From JABDGC01 sp964466595 (GTDB lineage Bacteria > Pseudomonadota > Gammaproteobacteria > DSM-16500), in NCBI GenBank assembly GCA_964466595.1, contig CAYXNR010000056.1, positions 1 to 13,879 of the forward strand: 13,879 nucleotides of DNA, read 5' to 3'. A program made the position numbers and the translations under genes. Each line of letters starts with the position of its first letter. Position 1 is the stretch's first letter. The notes under the pieces are model-generated. The model saw nothing but the letters and a program-made list of their open reading frames with translations. It searched no databases and was not told the origin of the DNA. Of the stretch, positions 1 to 7,154 are shown piece after piece.

Positions 1-802
1 ACAAAAATACCGCCGATTTTTACGCGGTGAATTTAACATTCGCCAGGTTGTAAGACGGCCGATGGAATTAGCACAATTTGCTTTGAGTTTGTTTTTTGAA
101 GTTTTAAATGTACGGCCTACGCAGGGTCTTAAAATTAAAGTGCAATCCGACATTCCCATGGGTTGTGGCCTAGGCTCTTCTGCTGCCCTCATTTTGGCTG
201 TCATGCATGTCATTGCCAAACATCTCAAGCTTTCACTCAGTCCCGAAGTCTTATTTCGCATGGCTTTGGAAGTGGAAAATTTACAACATGGCTATTCGAG
301 CGGCCTTGATCTGCGTATTGCGCAGCAGGGCGGTTGTCTTTTAATGAAAGAAGACGAAGTATTAAGGCGCGCCATACCCCCCTTTCCTTTTTATTTGATT
401 AACACCGGTACACCACTTTGTTCGACAGGGGAATGTGTTTCGCAGGTTGAACCTTTTTTTCGCTCGCGGGAGCGAAAAGAAAATTTTGCAGCGGTGACAG
501 CTATGATGGATCAGGCCTTAGAAAAGCAAGCTTATAAAAATTTTCATGCAGCGCTTTTAGCCAATCACCGCTTGCTCAATGAAATTGGCGTTGTCCCTCT
601 AAAAGTGCAAAACTGTATTGCTGAAATAGAACAGCAGGGCGGCGCTGCTAAAATTTGTGGTGCCGGCGCGATTTCGGGAGAGCAGGCGGGTATGGTCTTG
701 GCGGTAGTGGATGAGGTAGAACCCTTAATTGAGATCTGTGCTCGCTATCATTATACCTTGATGCCGGCTTCTGCAGATGAGAGAGGTGTACATGTCGTCT
801 AA
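1..802 (+). CDS. mvaK1: Mevalonate kinase, 5' end outside the window
   Basis: GHMP-family kinase that would phosphorylate mevalonate with ATP in the cytoplasm, the first kinase step of the mevalonate route to isopentenyl diphosphate. The reading frame is open from base 2 through the first ATG at 62 (visible upstream residues include YRRFLRGEFNIRQVVRRP), so the gene starts before the window and about 266 codons are visible; the family is usually 300-330 residues. Seen: the ATP-binding GHMP motif PMGCGLGSSAA near bases 155-187, the segment SSGLDLRIAQQGG carrying the expected catalytic Asp, the NTGTPLCSTGE stretch typical of mevalonate kinases, and a C-terminal glycine motif GGAAKICGAGAISGEQAG. 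The stop overlaps the next gene by 11 bases, indicating one operon. Assignment over other GHMP kinases rests on these motifs and on the two neighbours. Confidence 0.88.
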   Translation, partial: QKYRRFLRGEFNIRQVVRRPMELAQFALSLFFEVLNVRPTQGLKIKVQSDIPMGCGLGSSAALILAVMHVIAKHLKLSLSPEVLFRMALEVENLQHGYSSGLDLRIAQQGGCLLMKEDEVLRRAIPPFPFYLINTGTPLCSTGECVSQVEPFFRSRERKENFAAVTAMMDQALEKQAYKNFHAALLANHRLLNEIGVVPLKVQNCIAEIEQQGGAAKICGAGAISGEQAGMVLAVVDEVEPLIEICARYHYTLMPASADERGVHVV

Positions 803-1739
803 GAATCTCTTTCAGGCGAGCGCGCCTGGTTCTCTTTTTTTGTTGGGAGAGTATGCTGTTCTCTATAATAAGCCAGCGCTTGTTTGTGCCTTAGATAAGC
901 GCATGACTGTCACTTTAACACCGCGTACAGATGAAGAGGTCGAGCTTCGTTCTGAAGGCTATGGCTGTTTTAGAACCTCTCTCACTAAGCTTGCAATCAG
1001 TGCGCCCTTTCAATTTGTATCCGCCTGTCTTTATTTGCATCGAAAAAAATTAAAATCAGGTTGTGATATTCACATCACTTCCGAATTTTCCGATCAAGTA
1101 GGTTTTGGTTCTTCAGCTGCAGTAACGGTTGCTACTCTCGCGGCTTTATTTTCCTGGCTTGGTTTACCGCTTGATCATCTTTCCCTGATACGGGAAGCGC
1201 GACAGGTTGTTCGTGAAGTACAAACGCTGGGTTCGGGTGCGGATGTCGCGGCTTCTGTGATGGGCGGTATAGTAGCCTATCGTGCGCTGCCTTTGGCTGT
1301 TGAAAAATTTTCTCTTGCACCGCCTTTAACCGTTATTTATTCAGGCTCTAAAACACCGACTGTTGAAGCGCTCAAACGGGTGCGAGAAAAATTTGCGACA
1401 ACCCCTGCTTTATTTAATAAGCTTTGCCAAGCGATTCATCAATGTGCAAAGGAGGGTATTGCTGCTTTAGAAAAGGCGGATTGGCAGCGTTTGGGCTCGG
1501 CAATGAATGTTCAGCAGGGTTTAATGCAGGCACTCGGCGTTTCTACGCCTTTACTGGAAGATCTCATTGAACGCTTGCGAGCCGATCCTGCAATTTGCGG
1601 CGCGAAGATTTCCGGTTCAGGTTGGGGCGATTGTGTAATTGGCTTAGGAAGAGCTGAGCATTTAGGCTTGGAAGAGCGCTATCAGGGCGTCAAACAAATC
1701 GCGGTGCAAGTGGCAGAAGAGGGAGTAAGCCTTCAATGA
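792..1739 (+). CDS. mvaK2: Phosphomevalonate kinase-like GHMP kinase
   Basis: Predicted to convert phosphomevalonate to diphosphomevalonate using ATP. The 315-residue protein has the N-terminal GHMP motif SAPGSLFLLGEYAVL (residues 10-24), the ATP loop QVGFGSSAAV (102-111), the segment GSGADVAASVMGGIVAYR (148-164), which resembles bacterial phosphomevalonate kinases, and the C-terminal GAKISGSGWGDCV (270-282). The start was set at 792 because GAGAGG lies six bases upstream and the protein then begins just before motif 1; an in-frame ATG at 777 would add five residues. The gene overlaps the upstream kinase by 11 bases and the decarboxylase by 4 (ATGA), so translation is probably coupled. It could be a second mevalonate kinase or a related small-molecule kinase, but its place between mevalonate kinase and decarboxylase favours phosphomevalonate kinase. 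Confidence 0.78.
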   Translation: MSSKNLFQASAPGSLFLLGEYAVLYNKPALVCALDKRMTVTLTPRTDEEVELRSEGYGCFRTSLTKLAISAPFQFVSACLYLHRKKLKSGCDIHITSEFSDQVGFGSSAAVTVATLAALFSWLGLPLDHLSLIREARQVVREVQTLGSGADVAASVMGGIVAYRALPLAVEKFSLAPPLTVIYSGSKTPTVEALKRVREKFATTPALFNKLCQAIHQCAKEGIAALEKADWQRLGSAMNVQQGLMQALGVSTPLLEDLIERLRADPAICGAKISGSGWGDCVIGLGRAEHLGLEERYQGVKQIAVQVAEEGVSLQ

Positions 1740-2737
1740 AAAAAGAAGAGGTGATAGCGCGGATTATCAACCAACAAGAAGCGAGACCAGAGCGAGAGCA
1801 GGCGGAGGCCTTTGCTCCCACGAATATCGCCTTATGCAAATATTGGGGAAAAAGGGATGGAGAATTAAATTTACCCCTCACCTCGAGTTTGTCTCTTTCT
1901 CTCGGTCAAAAAGGCGCGACTTGTACGCTTAAACGCGCGGAAGGTCTCACAGATTTATTTCGACTCAATGGCAAAGTGATGCCACTGGCCTCGCCTTTTG
2001 GGCAGCGTTTAAGTGCTTATCTCGATCTATTTCGCGGTCGTGAAAACTGCTATTTCGAAATTGAGATGCAAATGAATATTCCCTATGCGGCGGGTCTGGC
2101 TTCTTCTGCCTGTGGTTTTGCCTCTCTGGTTCTTGCTTTAAATGATTTTTTTGCTTGGAATTTAGAAAGTCGAGAATTATCCATTTTGGCGCGTTTAGGA
2201 AGCGGCAGTGCCTGTCGTTCACTCACGCCAGGCTTTGTTGAATGGCAGGCTGGTGTGTTAGCAGATGGCATGGATAGCTATGGTGAGTGCTTGAATGTCA
2301 GTTGGCCTGCGCTTTGTGTCGGCCTTGTACTTGTGAATCAGGGCGAAAAACCGCTTTCTTCACGAAGCGCCATGGAAAGGACGGCTGCAACTAGTCCACT
2401 CTATGCTGCCTGGCCTGCAACCGTAGAAAAAGATTTAGCTCTACTGAAACAAGCCCTTTTGCAAAAAGATTTTCTTTTGCTCGGCGAAAGGGCAGAAGCC
2501 AATGCCCTTGCTATGCATGCGCTGATGCTGAGTAGCCGGCCGTCGATTGTTTATACCCTTCCCGAAACACTCGCCCTCATGCAAAAAATTTGGCAATTGC
2601 GTCAGGCAGGCCTCTCAATCTATTTTACCCAAGATGCCGGCCCGAATTTAAAGCTTCTTTTTTTAGAATCAGAGCAGAAGACGATTCAACAACAGTTTGA
2701 AGGTGTAGAAGTGGTCCAACCATTCAGCTTATCTTAA
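1736..2737 (+). CDS. mvaD: Diphosphomevalonate decarboxylase
   Basis: Catalyses ATP-dependent decarboxylation of diphosphomevalonate to isopentenyl diphosphate, the last step of the classical mevalonate pathway. The 333-residue protein has the usual family length. Hallmarks seen: PTNIALCKYWGKRDGELNLP (28-47), the phosphate-binding loop AAGLASSACGFASL (118-131), LGSGSACRSLTPGFVEW (154-170) with the conserved Arg at 161, and TQDAGPNLKLL (298-308) with the expected catalytic Asp at 300. All key residues are present, so it should be active. Its ATG overlaps the stop of the preceding kinase (ATGA), making a three-gene operon. The decarboxylase family signature is unambiguous and distinguishes the classical pathway from the archaeal or haloarchaeal variants. 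Confidence 0.96.
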   Translation: MKKEEVIARIINQQEARPEREQAEAFAPTNIALCKYWGKRDGELNLPLTSSLSLSLGQKGATCTLKRAEGLTDLFRLNGKVMPLASPFGQRLSAYLDLFRGRENCYFEIEMQMNIPYAAGLASSACGFASLVLALNDFFAWNLESRELSILARLGSGSACRSLTPGFVEWQAGVLADGMDSYGECLNVSWPALCVGLVLVNQGEKPLSSRSAMERTAATSPLYAAWPATVEKDLALLKQALLQKDFLLLGERAEANALAMHALMLSSRPSIVYTLPETLALMQKIWQLRQAGLSIYFTQDAGPNLKLLFLESEQKTIQQQFEGVEVVQPFSLS

Positions 2738-2747
2738 GATTAATATG

Positions 2748-2777
2748 TTGCATAATCATAATCAGATGATTAATAAT
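2748..2777 (+). promoter_or_regulatory. Possible promoter of the RING/U-box-like gene
   Basis: TTGCAT (2748-2753), an 18-base spacer and AATAAT (2772-2777, five of six matches to the -10 consensus) precede the gene by about 35 bases. A 7-bp inverted repeat, TAATCAT/ATGATTA (2753-2759 and 2766-2772), fills the spacer. The -35 match is weak (three of six). The gene may instead be read through from mvaD, 76 bases upstream. Confidence 0.35.
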
Positions 2778-2813
2778 TATCATCTCTTCTATTTCCTTCA
2801 TCAGGAGAGGCCA

Positions 2814-4055
2814 ATGCAAGCTAGATCAGCTCAAGAAGAAAAGCAGGTTGAAGAAAAAGAAAAGGGACAACAAGTTGAGCGTATGTTTGGGCCCCTTAAA
2901 AATAGTCAGCATCAACCATTAAAACAACTCTTCCTACATGGAAAAAAATTAAATAGTGTATTAAAGCAGCGGGCTTTATTTGAAAACAAATTAAAGCTAA
3001 ACAAATGGCAGGAGATCTTTAAAAAGCTACTGACAAAAAAGCGAGATGAAATTTTGGTAGATTTACGCAAAGATCTCAAGCCGCTTCTAGAGCCGGCCAT
3101 TTATACGCCGGGAGTTAATGTCTTCGCTTATCGTACTCTCTTTTTATTGACGAGATGGTGGCCGAACAATGATCCCTTTATTCCCAGTGAAGAGGAGAGA
3201 AGGATCAATCAAGAAAAAGCTGAAGAGCTGGCCGGTTGTCCGCTTTGTCCTTGCTGTGGCGAGGTTATTTGGACTGATCAAGATAGAATCGTGACCTCCT
3301 TCCCTACTCAATTTCATCTCAGCTGCCTTGCGGAAGCTTGGCTTCGAAGACCGACGATCAATCCGATGACTAATCTAGCTTTCTCTTCAAGAGATGTTCA
3401 ATTAATTAGAACATTAATTAGAACAAAGCTCCGGCCTTTATTGAGAGTGAATTTTCCCGATCCTCCCATAGAAAATCGAGAATATGTTCCTACCCGCATA
3501 TTGTGTTTTGTGATGACCTGTTTCCCTCTACTAGTCGCATCTTCTTTTTTGGCGACAGTAAGCGTAGTAGTTTTTCAAATGGTTTCTGCATTTTGTTTAC
3601 TAGGTATGCTTGGCGGTATTGCATATATGCTCTATCAATGCCGTCAATCTGAAACAGCTCTGCAGATGCAGAGAGTAATAGAAGCTGAAATAGCTCTGCA
3701 GGATAGAATAAGAGAAGCACAAAGAGTGCCTGGCCTAGACATACCAAATCAGCTTAGCACTCGGATCAGGTTACTACGCGAAAGTCATCGGGCTTTTTCT
3801 CCTATCCCGCAAAATGAAGAAGGTCCTGCTCCTCCTGCTTTGAGCCAGGAGTCGCAATTAAGACCGAGAATGCAGAGTGCTCGATCGCAACCTGAACTTA
3901 CCCGAGAGCCAAGAGCTGCAAGTACTCAATCGCTACCCGAATGCCTGAGCCTTTTTAGAAGGCCTTTTCCACAGCCGACAGCGCGTCAATTACTCAACGA
4001 ACTTCTTGAAGAAAAACGCAGACTGCCATCCCCCTTTTCAAGAGGAAGAGATTAA
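2814..4055 (+). CDS. Membrane protein with RING/U-box-like segment, candidate effector
   Basis: I do not recognise a named family. The start was put at 2814 because AGGAGAGG (2803-2810) lies just upstream; the longer frame from 2745 has no such site. The 413-residue protein has a Lys/Glu-rich, probably helical N-terminus (1-90), then CPLCPCCGEVIW (142-153) and FHLSC (167-171), a C-x2-C/H-x2-C arrangement of possible zinc ligands. The following AEAWLRRPTINPMTN (173-187) and DVQLIRTLI (194-202) resemble the second half of a U-box. Two hydrophobic segments (about 230-253 and 256-276) would form a membrane hairpin. A polar coil (277-325) and a Pro/Arg/Ser-rich tail (327-413) follow, ending in an acidic patch ELLEE then basic residues. 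The layout suggests a host-directed ubiquitin-ligase-like effector, but that is inference. It could be an ordinary membrane zinc protein. Confidence 0.72.
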   Translation: MQARSAQEEKQVEEKEKGQQVERMFGPLKNSQHQPLKQLFLHGKKLNSVLKQRALFENKLKLNKWQEIFKKLLTKKRDEILVDLRKDLKPLLEPAIYTPGVNVFAYRTLFLLTRWWPNNDPFIPSEEERRINQEKAEELAGCPLCPCCGEVIWTDQDRIVTSFPTQFHLSCLAEAWLRRPTINPMTNLAFSSRDVQLIRTLIRTKLRPLLRVNFPDPPIENREYVPTRILCFVMTCFPLLVASSFLATVSVVVFQMVSAFCLLGMLGGIAYMLYQCRQSETALQMQRVIEAEIALQDRIREAQRVPGLDIPNQLSTRIRLLRESHRAFSPIPQNEEGPAPPALSQESQLRPRMQSARSQPELTREPRAASTQSLPECLSLFRRPFPQPTARQLLNELLEEKRRLPSPFSRGRD

Positions 4056-4064
4056 GGGTGTTTC

Positions 4065-4094
4065 TTAGGCAAAAAGCTAAAAATATGATATAAT
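4065..4094 (+). promoter_or_regulatory. Promoter of the hipBA module
   Basis: A perfect -10 hexamer TATAAT lies at 4089-4094, with a weak -35 (TTAGGC, 4065-4070) at 18 bases. Transcription would begin near 4101 and give a leader of about 45 bases with no recognisable Shine-Dalgarno sequence before the hipB ATG. The -10 box is covered by the left arm of the inverted repeat, so a bound repressor would block polymerase. Confidence 0.55.
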
Positions 4095-4147
4095 GGTTAA
4101 TATAAGATCCAATAACTCATTAAATTGATACGTTTATTAACCATTAT
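4090..4147 (+). repeat. 13-bp perfect inverted repeat, likely HipB operator
   Basis: ATAATGGTTAATA (4090-4102) and its exact reverse complement TATTAACCATTAT (4135-4147) are separated by 32 bases, with 45 bases between arm centres. The left arm covers the -10 box and the right arm runs into the hipB start codon. HipB-type antitoxins are known to repress their own operon by binding inverted sites, so this pair is the natural candidate operator. The match was read directly; binding is inference. Confidence 0.65.
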
Positions 4148-4484
4148 GACAAAACGAAAAACACTAGCTTTACCTTCTTTACAACGCCGATTTTCAGCTA
4201 TCGGAGAAAACCTACGTTTGGCTCGTTTGCGCAGAAAATTTTCTGCAAGTTTGTTAGCCGAACGAGCCGGAATCACTCGTAATACCTTAAGGGCTGTAGA
4301 ACGGGGCAACCCCAATGTGGCTTTGGGTGTCTATGCAACAGTACTATTTTGCTTAGGTCTGGAAAAGGATCTCGTTTATATTGCCAGCAATGATGACTTA
4401 GGGCGTAAATTACAAGATGCTGGTTTGTTAACAAAAACCCGTGCTCCCCGTTTAAACATTAACAAAGAAACAGAAGATGAATAA
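4146..4484 (+). CDS. hipB: HipB-like Xre antitoxin and repressor
   Basis: A 112-residue DNA-binding protein predicted to neutralise the adjacent HipA kinase and repress the shared promoter. The N-terminal 17 residues are basic. A Cro/C1-type helix-turn-helix follows (about 17-77) with the recognition part SLLAERAGITRNTLRAVERG (35-54). A charged C-terminal tail (81-112) may contact the toxin. The ATG at 4146 was chosen because the only earlier start in frame is a TTG at 4125; neither has a Shine-Dalgarno site, so translation may be weak. The end overlaps hipA by 8 bases, the usual arrangement for this toxin-antitoxin type. Other Xre regulators look similar alone; the partner fixes the call. 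Confidence 0.85.
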   Translation: MTKRKTLALPSLQRRFSAIGENLRLARLRRKFSASLLAERAGITRNTLRAVERGNPNVALGVYATVLFCLGLEKDLVYIASNDDLGRKLQDAGLLTKTRAPRLNINKETEDE

Positions 4485-5751
4485 TACTTCTCAAGGTCAA
4501 ATAGAAGTATATGCGCATTGGCAAGGAATAGGGGATCCCATGCTAATGGGGGTGTTGTCTGTATGCGTTTCTCGCGGCAAAGAAATTTTTTCATTTTCCT
4601 ATGATCAGGCTTGGCTTAAAAGCGAACAGGCTTTTGTTTTAGATCCCTCACTACAATTATTTAGCGGTCTACAATATGCGCCGCAGCATCAAGAAAATTT
4701 TGGTATCTTTCTTGATTCGTCGCCTGATCGTTGGGGACGTTTTTTGATGAATCGGAGAGAAGCACAAATTGCACGCGAGGAAGAAAGAGCTTCCCGTAAA
4801 CTGTTTGAATCCGATTATTTATTGGGAGTGTACGATGAGCATCGTATGGGTGCTTTGCGATTTCGTTTAAATTCAAAAGGCCCTTTTTTAGATAATGATC
4901 AACGCTATGCTTCGCCGCCCTGGGCTTCGCTTCGGGAGCTTGCGCATGCGAGCTTGGAGCTTCAGAAAAAAGATGCAGAGAGCAATCCTGCTTACCTCAA
5001 GTGGTTGCAAATGCTAATCGCACCCGGTGGTTCTCTTGGCGGCGCGCGTCCCAAAGCGAGTGTGACGGATGAGAAACACCATCCCTGGATTGCTAAATTC
5101 CCCAGTGCTAATGACGAAATTGACATAGGTGCTTGGGAAATGATTGTTTACAAGCTTGCAATACAAGCAGGCGTACTGATGTCCGAAGGCCGTGTACAGA
5201 AATTCAATAGCCCATATCATACTTTTTTGTCTAAGCGCTTTGATCGTACAGATAAGGGAAAAAGAATCCAATTTACTTCTGCAGCGACCTTGTTGCAGCG
5301 TGTAAATGGAGAAGATGCTAGCGAGGGAGCTAGTTATCTGGAGCTAGCTGAATTTCTCATACGTCAAGGGGCAAGGCCTAATCAAGATCTTGAACAGTTA
5401 TGGCGAAGAATTGTTTTTTACCTTTGTATTTCTAATGTTGATGATCATTTAAGGAATCACGGCTTTCTTTTGAGTTCACAAGGATGGCTGTTGTCACCGG
5501 CTTTTGATATTAATCCAGTTGCAAATGCTAGTGGTTTGAAGTTGAATATTTCGGATTCGGATAATTCTCTTGATATGAAGCTTGCTCGAGAAGTGGCGGA
5601 ATATTTTCGAGTAAAACCAGATCGAGCAGATAAAATTATTGATGAAGTAACTAGAATAGTAAAAAAATGGCGTCACGAAGCTAATTATTTAGGAGTGTCA
5701 AGGAATGAGCAAGACCAAATGCAGTCTGCCTTTAGCTTAGCTTCAGATTAA
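4477..5751 (+). CDS. hipA: HipA-family Ser/Thr kinase toxin
   Basis: HipA proteins are protein kinases; E. coli HipA phosphorylates glutamyl-tRNA synthetase and causes growth arrest and persistence. This 424-residue protein is close to the usual length of 440. The N-terminal subdomain includes FGIFLDSSPDRWGR (75-88). The gly-rich loop PGGSLGGARPKAS (183-195) contains Ser186, near the position of the autophosphorylated Ser in E. coli HipA. KFPS (207-210) supplies the nucleotide-binding Lys. SNVDDHLRNHGFL (319-331) is the catalytic loop with Asp322 and Asn327, and SPAFDINP (340-347) holds the metal-binding Asp344. All kinase motifs are intact, so the toxin looks active. It overlaps hipB by 8 bases and ends 13 bases before the converging transporter gene. 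Its target cannot be told from the sequence. Confidence 0.92.
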   Translation: MNNTSQGQIEVYAHWQGIGDPMLMGVLSVCVSRGKEIFSFSYDQAWLKSEQAFVLDPSLQLFSGLQYAPQHQENFGIFLDSSPDRWGRFLMNRREAQIAREEERASRKLFESDYLLGVYDEHRMGALRFRLNSKGPFLDNDQRYASPPWASLRELAHASLELQKKDAESNPAYLKWLQMLIAPGGSLGGARPKASVTDEKHHPWIAKFPSANDEIDIGAWEMIVYKLAIQAGVLMSEGRVQKFNSPYHTFLSKRFDRTDKGKRIQFTSAATLLQRVNGEDASEGASYLELAEFLIRQGARPNQDLEQLWRRIVFYLCISNVDDHLRNHGFLLSSQGWLLSPAFDINPVANASGLKLNISDSDNSLDMKLAREVAEYFRVKPDRADKIIDEVTRIVKKWRHEANYLGVSRNEQDQMQSAFSLASD

Positions 5752-5762
5752 TTATCTGAGGC
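5740..5762. terminator. Possible hairpin between converging genes
   Basis: GCTTCAGAT (5740-5748) can pair with ATCTGAGGC (5754-5762) as a nine-pair stem with one G-T pair and a 5-base loop holding the hipA stop codon. It lies where hipA (+) and the EamA gene (-) meet. No T-rich run follows on either strand, so intrinsic termination would be weak. Confidence 0.3.
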
Positions 5763-5764
5763 CC

Positions 5765-6172
5765 TTAAGTCGACATCAAAAAAATCGCAAGCAAACCAAA
5801 GCAGATGCCGAGGACTTGTTTACTACTCACCGCTTCGTGTAGGAGAATATAAGCGAGCGCAATCGTGATGAGTGGATAAAGAGCGGTTAAAGTGACAACG
5901 GTGATAATTTTTCCTTTACTGGCGGCAATAAAATAGAATAAGCAGCCGATGCTATAAGCAGCTCCAGTTAAGAGAGAGTAACTCAGGCCTTTTAGATTCG
6001 TAGTCGGTTTAAATTTTACAAGAGCGAGAGTGAACATGCCGACAATCAAAACGCCCAGCGTTTGATAGATGAGAGCGCTTTTATAATTGATATGCAGGAC
6101 AGCTTGTTTTGTAAAAAGCCCCCAGAGACCAAAACTGAAAAGCGCTAAAAGTGAAGCTGGTACAAAAGACAT
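5765..6172 (-). CDS. EamA/DMT-type small membrane transporter
   Basis: A 135-residue, very hydrophobic protein with about five membrane helices (roughly 5-24, 33-52, 62-84, 88-112 and 118-134), matching one EamA repeat. Features include SFGLWGLFTKQA (13-24), ALYPLITIALAYILLHE (97-113) and a C-terminal LGICFGLLAIFLM, which resemble the drug/metabolite transporter superfamily. Full-size members carry two such repeats in about 300 residues; one-repeat proteins are known and are thought to pair up. AGGA lies about nine bases before the ATG. It is the last gene of the leftward run, 22 bases after pgpA. Substrate unknown. A clean start, an intact length and an ordinary stop argue against it being a broken larger gene. 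Confidence 0.78.
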   Translation of the reverse strand: MSFVPASLLALFSFGLWGLFTKQAVLHINYKSALIYQTLGVLIVGMFTLALVKFKPTTNLKGLSYSLLTGAAYSIGCLFYFIAASKGKIITVVTLTALYPLITIALAYILLHEAVSSKQVLGICFGLLAIFLMST

Positions 6173-6194
6173 TATTTTTTCCTAGGATTAAAAT

Positions 6195-6707
6195 TTAGCT
6201 TGCTAACAAGAAGGCAAGCACTTGTATGCCGATGAAACTATAAACTCCTGCCAAGACATCATCTAAAATCACGCCCAGACCGCCGCCCATTCCGCTGTCA
6301 ATCTGGCGAAGAGGCCAGGGCTTCCAAATATCAAAAATCCGAAAAAGCAGAAAGCCGAGCAGTATCCAGAGCCAACCGGGTGGTGCATGAATCATCGTGA
6401 TTAAATAACCGACTATTTCATCAATGCACATGCCGGGGTGATCATGGACGGCTAGTTCTTTTTCCACCCGATGACAAAGCCAAATAGCGCCGACGGTGAT
6501 CAAGCAAACCAGGCTGAGATAAACGATGAGAGGTAGAGGTCGCAAGAGCAAATAAAAAGGAAGCGCCATGAGCGTACCGAAGGTGCCAGGTGCCGGTAGT
6601 GAGCCCGCGCCAAAACCAAAGGCAATAAAATGCAAGGGATTGCGCCACATACTTTCCGGCAGCGGCGGTGCTTTTTTCTTGAATTGTTTAAAGGTAAAGG
6701 TTTTCAT
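6195..6707 (-). CDS. pgpA: Phosphatidylglycerophosphatase A
   Basis: Removes the phosphate from phosphatidylglycerol phosphate to give phosphatidylglycerol at the inner membrane. The 170-residue protein has FGFGAGSLPAPGTFGTLMAL (30-49), DHPGMCIDEIVGY (89-101) with acidic residues expected at the metal site, LLFRIFDIWKPWP (120-132) and GGGLGVILDDVLAG (141-154), all in the usual PgpA order. Hydrophobic stretches at 44-77, 109-124 and 151-168 fit an integral membrane protein. Its ATG overlaps the nusB stop (ATGA), implying coupled translation. In E. coli pgpA follows nusB-thiL; here thiL is absent. Confidence 0.95.
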   Translation of the reverse strand: MKTFTFKQFKKKAPPLPESMWRNPLHFIAFGFGAGSLPAPGTFGTLMALPFYLLLRPLPLIVYLSLVCLITVGAIWLCHRVEKELAVHDHPGMCIDEIVGYLITMIHAPPGWLWILLGFLLFRIFDIWKPWPLRQIDSGMGGGLGVILDDVLAGVYSFIGIQVLAFLLAS

Positions 6708-7153
6708 TTGATTTCAGGTGTAATTTCATGGGCTCTTAATTGACGTGCAATGCGATCGAGGACACTATTAATAAATTTATAGCCCTCAACTGAGCCAAAT
6801 TTTTTAGCTAATTCGAGGCCTTCATTGATAATGACTCGATAGGGCACATCGAGGCGTTTGCTAAATTCATAGGTTGCAATTCGTAAGATTGCCAATTCAA
6901 CAGGATCGACCTCATTAATTGAACGTTCAATAAAAGGCGAGATAAACTTATCGATCTCATGTTGGTATTTTGCAACGCCGACAATCACTTCTTTGAAGTA
7001 ATCCAAATCTACTTTTTTTGTCACATGAAATTTTTCGAATTGAACTTCAATTTCGCTAATGGGGGTGCCAGAAAGCTGCCATTGGTAGATTGCTTGCAAA
7101 GCATATTGACGGGCATTGTGACGAGGAATTTTATATTTTGAAGCAGAATTCAT
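6704..7153 (-). CDS. nusB: Transcription antitermination factor NusB
   Basis: Small all-helical RNA-binding protein that joins NusE (ribosomal protein S10) on boxA RNA to prevent early termination of rRNA transcripts. The 149-residue length fits. Recognisable elements are the N-terminal RHNARQYALQAIYQWQLSG (11-29) and the C-terminal segments VDPVELAILRIATYEF, DVPYRVIINEGLELAKKFG and FINSVLDRIARQLR, which are characteristic of NusB. It starts one base after the nrdR stop and overlaps pgpA by 4 bases. The E. coli neighbours ribD and ribH, normally between nrdR and nusB, are not here. Confidence 0.95.
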   Translation of the reverse strand: MNSASKYKIPRHNARQYALQAIYQWQLSGTPISEIEVQFEKFHVTKKVDLDYFKEVIVGVAKYQHEIDKFISPFIERSINEVDPVELAILRIATYEFSKRLDVPYRVIINEGLELAKKFGSVEGYKFINSVLDRIARQLRAHEITPEIK

Positions 7154-7154
7154 A

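Noticed and set aside
2733..2748. CTTAA-GA-TT-AA resembling the first half of a PmrA regulator site upstream of the candidate effector
   Set aside because: The second CTTAA half is absent (TATGT instead), and the first half lies over the mvaD stop codon. A half match in AT-rich DNA is not enough.
3490..3747. 85-codon open frame on the minus strand inside the candidate effector gene
   Set aside because: It is antisense to a clearly coding frame, has no ribosome site or recognisable domain, and is explained as a shadow frame; the same holds for the other antisense frames in the window.
4033..4065. CCCTT and AAGGG with T-rich bases after, as a terminator for the candidate effector gene
   Set aside because: The stem is only 5 bp with a 17-base loop, and the T run is interrupted.
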